From JBCCSZ01 sp039199225 (GTDB lineage: Bacteria; Bacteroidota; Bacteroidia; Chitinophagales; Saprospiraceae), in assembly GCA_039199225.1 (NCBI GenBank), contig JBCCSZ010000230.1:1-12977 (forward strand): a stretch of 12,977 bases of DNA, in the 5' to 3' direction. Numbering within the stretch: position 1 is the first letter of the stretch; each line of letters starts with the position of its first letter. Positions 1 through 6,871 of this stretch are shown in pieces. A model generated the notes under the pieces. That model was not told the DNA's origin, did not search any database, and worked only from the letters and a program-made list of their open reading frames with translations. The translations under genes and the position numbers were made by a program.

Positions 1-133
1 ATAAAGAAGATTTCTCTTCAACCCAATTTTAGGGGATATGATCGATATTATAAAAATTAAAATCAGATCGAACAAATCATATTACCGTCCCGTTGAGGAA
101 GAAAATCACATTTATTAACTTTAAAATATTTTT

Positions 134-625
134 ATGAACTACCTCGGATTTAACAAAGAGAAAGCTAGCCAAACCGTACAATCCCTAAATCGCCTATTAG
201 CCAACTATCATGTCTATTATCAAAATCTTCGCACGTTTCATTGGAAGATAAGTGGAAGAGATTTTTTTGATTTACACAACAAATTTGAAGACTTATACAA
301 TGATGCCAGATTGAAAATCGATGAAATTGCCGAGCGCATTTTAACCTTGCGTTTCGAGCCCATGAGCTTCTACTCCGGCTATTTGAAAGCAGCAGATATT
401 GAAGAAGCAAAAGACTGGGACGACTCCGTTGACATGGTCAAGATTATTTTGGAAAACCACAGCTCCCTGATCCAAAATATACGAACAGCCCTCCAACGAG
501 CAGCCGATGCCGGAGACGAAGGAACCGTTGATTTACTAGGAGGCTTCCTGTCGTCCTTGGAGAAAAAATCCTGGATGTTGGACGCTTGGAGTACAAAGGT
601 CAAAGAGCCAGTCACTTTGTACTAA
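134..625 (+). CDS. dps: Dps-family ferritin-like DNA starvation protection protein
   Basis: A 163-residue protein of normal Dps length. Dps proteins form cytoplasmic 12-subunit shells that oxidise and store Fe(II) with hydrogen peroxide and shield DNA in starvation or oxidative stress. The segment around residues 35-57 (FHWKISGRDFFDLHNKFEDL) is the family signature. All four ferroxidase ligands are present with standard spacing: H36, H48, D63 and E67 (12, 15 and 4 residues apart). The N-terminus is short and not rich in lysine, so direct DNA binding through a basic tail of the E. coli type is not evident; iron/peroxide detoxification is the safer role. The ATG follows an AT-rich leader without a Shine-Dalgarno sequence. 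A strong terminator lies about 140 nt downstream. The family call is firm; the DNA-binding property is unknown. Confidence 0.95.
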   Translation: MNYLGFNKEKASQTVQSLNRLLANYHVYYQNLRTFHWKISGRDFFDLHNKFEDLYNDARLKIDEIAERILTLRFEPMSFYSGYLKAADIEEAKDWDDSVDMVKIILENHSSLIQNIRTALQRAADAGDEGTVDLLGGFLSSLEKKSWMLDAWSTKVKEPVTLY

Positions 626-893
626 TAGGAACCACACTGACACTAGTTTAATTCAAGTTGCGATTCGCTTGGGAGCAATCCTTTCATTCGGATATTTTTT
701 GTAAAATCCTCCTTAAATCTTTCGTTCGTTACAACCTGGATTAAGTTATATGGAAACACTATTTCAAAAGGGGCATCAACGCCCCTTTTTTTATATCGCC
801 AATTTATCTAAAAATAGTCAGCTGCTTAATCGTCTTCATGCGCAATCATTCATTGTGTAAGCAAGCTTAGCTGATAACCAATAAAACAAAATA
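626..893. other. Intergenic region between dps and the DUF3124 gene
   Basis: This 268-bp gap has no convincing coding frame. It holds the terminator at 766-792. A weak promoter-like pair lies at 669-671 (TTG) and 693-700 (TATTTTTT, one mismatch to TAnnTTTG, spacer 21). The stretch between the dps stop and the terminator is either a long 3' UTR or could contain a short RNA (see findings). The last 100 bp must contain the DUF3124 promoter, but I cannot identify it. Confidence 0.4.
766..792 (+). terminator. Rho-independent terminator downstream of dps
   Basis: GGGGC (770-774) pairs perfectly with GCCCC (781-785) around a 6-nt loop, extended by AAAA (766-769) against TTTT (786-789), and followed by a T run to 792. 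It is oriented to stop plus-strand transcription from dps or from a separate RNA in the 3' region. Confidence 0.9.
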
Positions 894-1421
894 ATGAAAA
901 GATCCTATTTCTCTTTATTCGTATGCCTGCTGCTTACTGCAACGGCCTGTGTACAATCCAATCCCAATCTGAATAAGGAAGGTGAAGACATCCTTCAAAG
1001 CAATGAAGTATATCTTGACGACGTAGACTTTCCCTTTAACGATACGGTCTATGTACCGATTTACTCTGATATTTACAGTAAGACCAAAGACGAGCGTTTT
1101 TTATTGACGGCTACTTTGAGTATCCGCAATACCAGCCTCCGGGATTCTTTATTTATTCACGACATTGGCTACTATGATACCAAGGGTAGAAAAGTGCGTT
1201 CTTACCTGGATCGGACGCTGCTGCTTACACCCATGCAATCCATCGAATACGTCATAGAAAAGGAAGATAAGGTCGGAGGAGCTGGTGCCAACTTTTTGAT
1301 CAGTTGGGCTGCACAAAGCGAAAGATTGCAACCACTTTTTCAGGGGGTTATGGTATCGGTCAATGGTCAACAGGGAATTGCTTTTACGACAGAGGGCGTT
1401 TCAATCAAAAAGGAAAAGTAA
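894..1421 (+). CDS. DUF3124 family lipoprotein
   Basis: A 175-residue predicted lipoprotein. Residues 1-18 form a lipoprotein signal peptide (two basic residues, hydrophobic core, then TATA before C19). After a variable linker, the segment from about residue 51 onward resembles the DUF3124 family: TVYVPIYSDIY, then LLTATLSIRNTS (about 70-81), a YYD..G motif near 93-98, GGAGANFLISW (about 128-138), and GQQGIAFTT near the C-terminus. The family is known from cyanobacteria, proteobacteria and Bacteroidota but has no assigned function. The mature protein should sit in the cell envelope, with no surface-export acidic patch directly after the cysteine. It lies between dps and a convergent sigma/mscS operon and has a terminator directly behind it, so it is probably monocistronic. 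The family assignment is from recalled motif similarity. Confidence 0.82.
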   Translation: MKRSYFSLFVCLLLTATACVQSNPNLNKEGEDILQSNEVYLDDVDFPFNDTVYVPIYSDIYSKTKDERFLLTATLSIRNTSLRDSLFIHDIGYYDTKGRKVRSYLDRTLLLTPMQSIEYVIEKEDKVGGAGANFLISWAAQSERLQPLFQGVMVSVNGQQGIAFTTEGVSIKKEK

Positions 1422-1444
1422 AAAGAGAAATATCAGTACAAAAA

Positions 1445-1490
1445 AATAAGCTTTGCAAGTTGTATACCTGCAAAGCATTATTTTTATTTT
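1445..1490. terminator. Bidirectional terminator between convergent genes
   Basis: GCTTTGCA (1450-1457) pairs with TGCAAAGC (1469-1476) around an 11-nt loop. The right flank is T-rich (ATTATTTTTATTTT) for plus-strand transcripts, and the left flank is A-rich (AAAAAAATAA), which reads as a T run on the minus strand. It therefore fits as a shared terminator for the DUF3124 gene and for the minus-strand sigma/mscS block. The following stretch 1491-1613 holds nothing else I can identify. Confidence 0.85.
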
Positions 1491-1613
1491 ATCTAAGTTG
1501 CGCTGGATCGGATTGGCTAGGAATCAACACTCCAACTTATTGACTGATTTTTATTTGTGTGGCTTTGGAATCCACTGGTCTGCATAATCCATGGCTTGTT
1601 GTAAATGGGCAAA

Positions 1614-2012
1614 CTATTTACCCAATACAAAATGTACGGGACTGCTTTCTTTGATCCGCTTTTTTATTTCTTCATAATACCGCATCGTTTCCCTTTCCTG
1701 TTCCCAGAACAACTGAATGGCGTCCGACTTGCTCCAAACGGTGTCGCGAATCAGTTGGATGCTGTTTTGCTGACGTTTGGGAGCGGGTTTTGCCAATGGG
1801 CGGAAGGTCCGAAAGGCACTACCCGCCGTTTGTATTTTGGCCTGGCGAATTTCTTTGTAAAACGTTTTATGTGTTTTGGCACATTTTACAAACCAATCGT
1901 ACATTCTTTTATTTGTGCGGACCACATGTGCGGCCGCAACCAGGCTGCGGTAAGCTTGAAGATGCTGGTTCAATAATCTTTTTATGGTTGTCTGAATGGT
2001 GGATTCTAGCAT
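1614..2012 (-). CDS. Small basic helical protein, possibly DUF2383-like
   Basis: A 132-residue soluble protein with no signal peptide or membrane segment, predicted mostly helical and rich in Lys/Arg. Helix-like blocks are visible at about 3-33, 36-62, 84-103 and 104-122, separated by a Pro-rich loop (RPLAKPAPKR, 71-80). The layout and spacing resemble a four-helix bundle of the DUF2383/PA2169 type that occurs near stress genes in other bacteria, but the paired Glu/His metal ligands of true ferritins are not visible and the match is weak. It starts 41 bp after the mscS stop on the same strand and is probably the last gene of the sigma-mscS operon; the shared terminator at 1445-1490 lies behind it. 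A cytoplasmic stress role is inferred from context only. That the frame is coding is fairly likely; its function is not known. Confidence 0.6.
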   Translation of the reverse strand: MLESTIQTTIKRLLNQHLQAYRSLVAAAHVVRTNKRMYDWFVKCAKTHKTFYKEIRQAKIQTAGSAFRTFRPLAKPAPKRQQNSIQLIRDTVWSKSDAIQLFWEQERETMRYYEEIKKRIKESSPVHFVLGK

Positions 2013-2053
2013 TGATTAATTTTAGTGGATGTAATGGTTGGCCTGTGGCTTTT

Positions 2054-2926
2054 TCAGTGGCGAACGGCCTTCAGTTGGGTATCGTGATAGTTTTTGATTT
2101 CCAAGACTTCCTTCGGTATGTAGTAGCCTTGTTCGTCCAGCGCTTGGAAGCATTTTTGAATGAGTTGCGTTTTGATCTGCCCAGGAGATACATTGGTGTT
2201 TAGTGTGTTGAACCAATAGTAGGCAGTCATATTCATACGGCTATTGCCTAAGCTGGTCAATTGGACGTTGGGGGCTTTGTCACCCTGCAAAACGCCTTCC
2301 TCCTGCTTTATAACATCCAAAATGATTTTTTGTGCTTTCAAAATGTCTGAACCATAATCCAGGCCAATGCTGAAATCATTTCGGATAAAGCCGTCGATGG
2401 TGTAATTGATAACTGGGTTTTTTAGGACGTTTCCATTGGGGATGTATACGTCTTTTCCATCGAATGTTTTGATCTGTGTGTCTCTCAAGTTGAGTGTGAT
2501 GACCTTCCCGGTGACGCCCGTTAGTTCGACCACATCGCCAATGCGGAACGGACGATTGAAGGCCATCATAATGCCCGCCAAAAAGTTTTCGCCGATGTCT
2601 TTGAAGGCAAAACCGATGACAAAGGCACTCACGCCAGCCCCGGCCAAAATACTGCCGGCAGCAGCACCCAGCCCTATGATTTTCAGAAAGATCAAAAAGG
2701 CAATAATGATGATGCCGATGCGTGCTATGCGAGATAAAAAGCGCGCCAGTAGGGGATCGTCCATCTGACTTTCCAGGCGCTTGTTCAGACTGCGGCTAAC
2801 AGAATTGGCAATGGCATACAAGATCAAAAATACGAGTACAGCCAATAGCAGCTTGGGTAGAAGCGCAATGAGGCTTTGGTAATAGGTTTGAATGTTTGTT
2901 TGGATATCCTGAAAGAATGTTGACAT
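2054..2926 (-). CDS. mscS: Small-conductance mechanosensitive ion channel (MscS family)
   Basis: A 290-residue inner-membrane protein close in size to E. coli MscS (286). MscS forms a heptameric pore that opens under membrane tension and releases solutes during hypo-osmotic shock. Hydrophobic segments at about 21-42 and 65-85 match TM1 and TM2. The Gly/Ala-rich pore helix TM3 runs from about 88 to 123 (GAAAGSILAGAGVSAFVIGF), followed by FKDIGENFLAGIMM and FNRPFRIGD, a family hallmark. The cytoplasmic beta domain carries VYIPNGNVLKNPVINYT (about 160-176), equivalent to the IPNG motif of MscS. The gene starts 35 bp after the ECF sigma gene and precedes the small basic gene, so the three are likely co-transcribed, suggesting osmotic or envelope-stress control. 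No N-terminal periplasmic extension of the MscK type is present. Confidence 0.95.
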   Translation of the reverse strand: MSTFFQDIQTNIQTYYQSLIALLPKLLLAVLVFLILYAIANSVSRSLNKRLESQMDDPLLARFLSRIARIGIIIIAFLIFLKIIGLGAAAGSILAGAGVSAFVIGFAFKDIGENFLAGIMMAFNRPFRIGDVVELTGVTGKVITLNLRDTQIKTFDGKDVYIPNGNVLKNPVINYTIDGFIRNDFSIGLDYGSDILKAQKIILDVIKQEEGVLQGDKAPNVQLTSLGNSRMNMTAYYWFNTLNTNVSPGQIKTQLIQKCFQALDEQGYYIPKEVLEIKNYHDTQLKAVRH

Positions 2927-2961
2927 AAAAATGTTTGTGTTTTGTTTTGATAAAATTTGTC

Positions 2962-3486
2962 CTAGGCCCTACGTACATTGGAACCATAGGCGGAAAGGAT
3001 TTTGGTCTGCAAAGACTTTCGAGCAAAGTTAATACGACTTTTTACGGTACCCATCGGGATGTCGAGCTGATCCGATATTTCTTTGTAGCGGTAGCCTTCC
3101 AAAAAGAGCTTAAACGGAATGCGGCAGGTGTCGGTTAAGCGGTTGATCATTTCCTTGATTTCCTTTAGCATGATGTTATTGTAGGCATTGCCATCAATGG
3201 TCTGGCTCTCTGTGGCGAATAGGAAGTCATCGACTGGCTTGAGTACCTTCCGACGCTTTTTCTTTTTGCGATACAAATTGATGAAGGTGTTGTATAAAAT
3301 GGTATTCATCCAACCCTTAAAATTGGTTCCTTCCTTGAAAGTGTGTAGCTTTTCATATGCCTTGCAAAGTGTTTCCTGCTTCAAATCTCTGGCGTCTTCC
3401 ATATTGCGCGTCAATTTTAATGCAAAAGCAGTCATTTGTCCTTCAATCTGTGTGTATTTTTCTTCGAACTGAGTTTTAAAAATCAT
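2962..3486 (-). CDS. ECF-subfamily RNA polymerase sigma factor
   Basis: A 174-residue sigma-70-family factor of typical ECF size, with only regions 2 and 4. Region 2 covers about residues 8-75 and includes the core-binding and -10-reading stretch DARDLKQET (31-39) and FKGWMNTILYNTFINLYR. A very basic linker follows (KKKKRRK). Region 4 spans about 118-168 with the helix-turn-helix YKEISDQLDIPMGTVKSRINFARKSL. It should direct RNA polymerase to a stress regulon. No anti-sigma factor (no membrane or zinc-binding partner) is encoded beside it; the next gene on the same strand, 35 bp away, is mscS, and the upstream neighbour is the hpf gene behind its own terminator. Its activity could be set by transcription or by a distant partner. 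A GC-rich hairpin sits about 65 nt before the start codon. Confidence 0.93.
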   Translation of the reverse strand: MIFKTQFEEKYTQIEGQMTAFALKLTRNMEDARDLKQETLCKAYEKLHTFKEGTNFKGWMNTILYNTFINLYRKKKKRRKVLKPVDDFLFATESQTIDGNAYNNIMLKEIKEMINRLTDTCRIPFKLFLEGYRYKEISDQLDIPMGTVKSRINFARKSLQTKILSAYGSNVRRA

Positions 3487-3550
3487 AAAGTAATCTTAGA
3501 ATTTTGTAATTGAATATAATGGAAGATTGGATCAGCTTTAAGAAGTTGTG

Positions 3551-3564
3551 CCGGACGTTTCCGG
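3551..3564 (-). other. GC-rich hairpin in the sigma operon leader
   Basis: CCGGA (3551-3555) and TCCGG (3560-3564) form an inverted repeat with a 4-nt loop, AACG when read on the minus strand. It lies about 65 nt upstream of the sigma factor ATG inside an otherwise AT-rich region. It could be a leader-RNA hairpin or a protein-binding palindrome; there is no T run, so it is not a terminator. Confidence 0.3.
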
Positions 3565-3749
3565 GCTAAGGCGCTATGTTTTTGGTAAATTCATGTGTTG
3601 AGAATATATTTTTTATCAATAACTTTCGCTGTATATAATAAAAATATCATGCCAAAGTTTTAAATAATTGATTGTCAGTATTTTATGTATTATTTTGATA
3701 CTTTTTTTTGCTTAAATAAAATCTATTTGCTTATATTTGAGCAATTCGG

Positions 3750-3787
3750 GAAATAAAAATGCCGACCTGAGAGAATCTCAAGTCGGC
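3750..3787 (-). terminator. Rho-independent terminator of the hpf gene
   Basis: GCCGAC (3761-3766) pairs with GTCGGC (3782-3787), then one mismatch, then TGAGA (3768-3772) pairs with TCTCA (3776-3780) around a 3-nt loop. Read on the minus strand the stem is followed by ATTTTTATTT, a good T tail. It lies 35 nt past the hpf stop and isolates hpf from the sigma operon. Confidence 0.9.
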
Positions 3788-3821
3788 AAAGTTGCTCGAA
3801 AGCGTGGGAGTTTTTTATGAG

Positions 3822-4151
3822 CTATGACATCTGGGTTATGTCTTTATTTTCCTGGTGGTCGTTGCGCATGTCTCTCGCTTTTCGCAGTATGCGTTCTACT
3901 TTGTCGCAGACCAGTGAAAAGGCTTCCATATCTGAGGGCGCGTCTGCTGATGCAAAGATAACAGGTCCGGGGACATGTAGCTGAATAACTGCCGTACATT
4001 TATTTTCTTCGCCCAGCGCATCAAAAGTTTTAAAGTAAACTTGCGCCTGTGTGACTTGTGCATCGTGCTTGACCAACTCGCGAATGCTTTCTTCAATGCT
4101 TTCTTTCTTTCGGTCGACGAGTTGAAAGGGAGATTCAATGAGTATTTCCAT
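3822..4151 (-). CDS. hpf: Short HPF/RaiA-type ribosome hibernation factor
   Basis: A 109-residue protein of the HPF/RaiA (formerly sigma-54 modulation) family, which binds the 30S subunit at the decoding region and promotes inactive ribosomes in stationary phase. It fits the beta-alpha-beta-beta-beta-alpha fold: MEILIESPFQLVD, a helix with KESIEESIRELVKH, strands with QAQVYFKTFD, CTAVIQLHVPGPVIFASADAPSDMEAF in two strands and a turn, and a helix VCDKVERILRKARDMRND. The Asp-Met-x-Ala pattern before the last helix is family-typical (compare DMYAAID in HPF). It is a short form, lacking the C-terminal dimerisation domain of long HPF. It has its own terminator and is divergent from a sigma-54 activator gene. 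In proteobacteria hpf adjoins rpoN; here the neighbour is an activator, which may be coincidence. Confidence 0.85.
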   Translation of the reverse strand: MEILIESPFQLVDRKKESIEESIRELVKHDAQVTQAQVYFKTFDALGEENKCTAVIQLHVPGPVIFASADAPSDMEAFSLVCDKVERILRKARDMRNDHQENKDITQMS

Positions 4152-4248
4152 TTGTTGGTAATATTTAGTGGTTGATGAATGAGCGCTTTTTCAGAGCAAC
4201 TGCCGGGTTTTGAGGCTGCTTCCAGCTCTTTGGGGAGCGCTTCCTTTA

Positions 4249-4279
4249 TTGTAAAACGCCCTGTGGGCAACTATGTTTG
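4249..4279 (+). promoter_or_regulatory. Bacteroidota-type promoter of the sigma-54 activator gene
   Basis: TTG at 4249-4251, a 20-nt spacer, then TATGTTTG at 4272-4279, an exact match to the TAnnTTTG element used by the Bacteroidota housekeeping sigma factor. Transcription would begin near 4285, leaving a leader of about 20 nt before the ATG at 4304. This supports 4304 as the start and argues against the in-frame TTG at 4277, which overlaps the element. Confidence 0.6.
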
Positions 4280-4303
4280 GTCTGTAGCTTGGTATCAAAT
4301 TTT

Positions 4304-6871
4304 ATGAACTCTGACGATGAGCTGCAGCGGAAAATTTACTTTCATTGGCCGATAACGCACTTTTATATGATGGATGACATCAAGGGTTTTTCACATTTAA
4401 TGAACGTTCTGAAAAAGGGACTCCTCTGGGTCGATGAGTCTGGAAAGATACTCCAAACCAACCAGAGAATTGACCAGCACCTGGGCTATGATCCCGAAGA
4501 ACTGACCGATAGGACCATCTTTGAAGTCAACCCGAATCTGAGTGTGCTGTCTTGGAAAAAGAAGTGGAAGCTTTACCAAAGTGGCGAGTGGACGGTGGAG
4601 CAGACTGAGCTGATGACCCGCTCTGAGGTCATCTATCCGGTCAAAGTGATTGCCTTTGTCGATCCGGACAGCAACATCTGCCAGTACATCGTCGAAAATC
4701 TTCACGAAAAACACCGCTACAAGGATATGCTGGAGCTGACTTCCACCGTCGGGCGGATCGGGAGTTGGGAATGTGACCTGGTGACCGACAAGGTCGTACT
4801 GACAGAACAAAGCTTGCATTTGCTGGCCACAGAGGATGCTTTTCTCAATCGACTGTCGCTTTTTCGCTTCATCCGACGTTTGAGTGGCCTGATTTATCCG
4901 GAAGATGTACAAGCTTTATTCAAAAAACTACGGGCAAGCATGCGGGACGGCGCTCCCTTTGAACTCGAACTCGGCCTGAAGTCCAAATCCCAAAATGGGG
5001 GGAATGGTCGCCTTCAAATCAATGCCGCCCCCCAACTAACCGAAGGCACGGTCGCCAAGATATTGGGAACCCTCCAGGACATTTCCAAAATCGCCAACCG
5101 CAGCGAAGAGATGTATTTGGCGATGAATACCTTGGAACAAGCACAAGAAATGGTTTATTGGATCAAACAGGATGCTTCTCTGGTGTATGTCAATGATGCG
5201 GTGGTCAACCACCTGGGCTACTCAAAGACTGAGTTGAAGCAAATGAAGGTCTTTGATTTCGACCCCAACTACCCCAAAGAAAAATGGCCAGCGTCCTGGC
5301 AGTTTTTTCGCAAGTCTCGCACGGCAGATTTTGAAACCACCAACATCACTAAAGATGGTCGGGAAATCAGTGTGATGGTATCGCTGACCCACGTTTCCTT
5401 CAAAGGAGAGGAATTCCTCTGTGCCATGTCTCGCAATGTAACGGGCAAAAAGAAAAGGGAGGAGATCATCGAGTTGACCTATCATACTTTGAACCAATCC
5501 AACGAATTGATTTTCTGGATTCGGCCAAATGGAAAGATCATCTATACCAATGATTCGGCCCGAGATCGCTTTAATTACTCTAAGGAGGAATTGCTGGATA
5601 TGTCTTTTCACAATCTGTTCCCAGAAATGACGGATCGTACCTTTCAGGATTACTGGCAGCAACTGCTCGATGAGCAGCAAATTGAATTTCAGCTGCAGGC
5701 CCAAGCCAAAGATGGCCGCAGAGGAGCCGTAGAGGTGAATATGTCTTACCTGACTTTCTTGGAAAAAGACTGTGCTTGCGTGACCATTCGAAGCATTGAG
5801 GAGCGCCGGCGAAAGGCGGCCGAATTGCGTTCTGCTTTTGAGGAGATTCGACGCTTGAAAGAAAAAATCGAGCAAGAGAAAATCTATCTGCAGGAGGAAA
5901 TTTCTACAAATTACGATTTTGCCAACATCATCAGCCGCAGCCCGCGCTACAAGCAAGTCCTTCAGCAGGTGGCTCAAGTAGCAGAGACAAATGCCACGGT
6001 ACTGATCACTGGCGAAACAGGTACGGGGAAGGAGCTGCTGGCACGCGCCGTACACAACTACAGCCAGCGAAACGAAAAGCCTATGATAAAGGTCAATTGT
6101 GCTGCTCTGCCTGAAAACTTGATCGAAAGTGAGCTGTTTGGCCACGAAAAGGGAGCTTTTACGGGGGCTTACAAACAAAAAATTGGACGTTTTGAACTGG
6201 CCGACCAGGGAACCATCTTCCTGGATGAGATTGGCGAGCTGCCCATCGAATTGCAATCTAAGCTACTTCGGGTCCTACAGGAAGGAGAGTTTGAAAGATT
6301 GGGAAGTACCCGAACCACTCGGGTCGACGTGCGTGTCATCGCAGCCACCAATCGCAATTTGGAACAGCAGGTGGCAGATGGCAAATTTCGGGAGGACCTC
6401 TACTACCGCCTACATGTTTTTCCGATTCACAACATTCCCCTCCGGGAGCGCCCCGACGACATCCCGCTGTTGGTCAATCATTTCATCAAAAAGCACAGTG
6501 AGCGGATCGGTCGGAAGATCACCCAGGTCCAAAAGGCCGATCTGAAGCGACTGGCCAGATACGATTTTCCTGGCAACGTCCGAGAATTGGAAAACATCAT
6601 CGAACGAGCCATGATCTTCAGCAAGGAAGCGACTTTGAATTTAGAGGATGTCATTCCAGATACGCGAAAAAAGCGCAAGGGGCAAAAGGGGCGATTCCAA
6701 TCTTTCGAAGAAATTCAACGTGCGCACATCCTCAAGGCACTCGAAAAATGCCATTGGAAAGTCACAGGTAAAGGGGGTGCTGCAGAGCTGTTGCAAATGA
6801 ATGGAAAGACCCTGGCTTCCAAAATGCGAAAATTGGACATCCGGCGGGAGGATCATCTGATGAACTCCTAG
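4304..6871 (+). CDS. Sigma-54-dependent regulator with multiple PAS domains (NtrC/FhlA-like)
   Basis: An 855-residue cytoplasmic enhancer-binding regulator that would remodel RpoN holoenzyme with ATP energy. The N-terminus has about four PAS-like units: about 30-130 (LLWVDESGKILQTNQ), a more divergent one about 145-262, about 270-385 (MVYWIKQDASLVYVNDAVVNHLGY) and about 395-500 (LIFWIRPNGKIIYTNDSA). A coiled coil follows (about 505-545), then an AAA+ domain with Walker A GETGTGKE from residue 570, the sigma-54 contact loop GAFTGA from 617, Walker B GTIFLDEIGEL from 636, and arginine-finger region FREDLYYRL. A Fis-type helix-turn-helix ends the protein (about 807-848). No receiver domain is present, so input is probably a small molecule, redox or partner signal sensed by PAS. 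Start chosen at 4304 because a promoter sits just upstream; an ATG at 4367 is an alternative. It is divergent from hpf, and its stop overlaps the stop of the convergent receptor gene. Confidence 0.93.
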   Translation: MNSDDELQRKIYFHWPITHFYMMDDIKGFSHLMNVLKKGLLWVDESGKILQTNQRIDQHLGYDPEELTDRTIFEVNPNLSVLSWKKKWKLYQSGEWTVEQTELMTRSEVIYPVKVIAFVDPDSNICQYIVENLHEKHRYKDMLELTSTVGRIGSWECDLVTDKVVLTEQSLHLLATEDAFLNRLSLFRFIRRLSGLIYPEDVQALFKKLRASMRDGAPFELELGLKSKSQNGGNGRLQINAAPQLTEGTVAKILGTLQDISKIANRSEEMYLAMNTLEQAQEMVYWIKQDASLVYVNDAVVNHLGYSKTELKQMKVFDFDPNYPKEKWPASWQFFRKSRTADFETTNITKDGREISVMVSLTHVSFKGEEFLCAMSRNVTGKKKREEIIELTYHTLNQSNELIFWIRPNGKIIYTNDSARDRFNYSKEELLDMSFHNLFPEMTDRTFQDYWQQLLDEQQIEFQLQAQAKDGRRGAVEVNMSYLTFLEKDCACVTIRSIEERRRKAAELRSAFEEIRRLKEKIEQEKIYLQEEISTNYDFANIISRSPRYKQVLQQVAQVAETNATVLITGETGTGKELLARAVHNYSQRNEKPMIKVNCAALPENLIESELFGHEKGAFTGAYKQKIGRFELADQGTIFLDEIGELPIELQSKLLRVLQEGEFERLGSTRTTRVDVRVIAATNRNLEQQVADGKFREDLYYRLHVFPIHNIPLRERPDDIPLLVNHFIKKHSERIGRKITQVQKADLKRLARYDFPGNVRELENIIERAMIFSKEATLNLEDVIPDTRKKRKGQKGRFQSFEEIQRAHILKALEKCHWKVTGKGGAAELLQMNGKTLASKMRKLDIRREDHLMNS

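Larger units (their letters stand above)
3487..3821. other. AT-rich intergenic region upstream of the sigma gene
   Basis: This 335-bp gap carries the hpf terminator (3750-3787) and the leader of the minus-strand sigma operon. I see no coding frame. The stretch 3590-3760 is markedly AT-rich with T and A runs. No TAnnTTTG element is present on the minus strand, so the sigma operon promoter is not identifiable by eye; it could be an ECF-type or otherwise non-housekeeping promoter. A small GC-rich inverted repeat lies at 3551-3564. Confidence 0.5.

Noticed and set aside
3630..3660. Sigma-54-like element on the minus strand (TTGGCATG...) before the sigma operon
   Set aside because: The GG is present but the required GC 10 nt later is absent, so it fails the -24/-12 rule.
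3896..4270. 124-aa minus-strand open frame overlapping hpf and its upstream region
   Set aside because: It overlaps the well-supported hpf gene in another frame, has no recognisable domain and composition typical of a shadow frame.
5222..6256. 344-aa minus-strand open frame inside the sigma-54 activator gene
   Set aside because: Long, but antisense to a gene with clear PAS and AAA+ motifs; its protein has no family-like pattern. Best explained as codon-bias shadowing.
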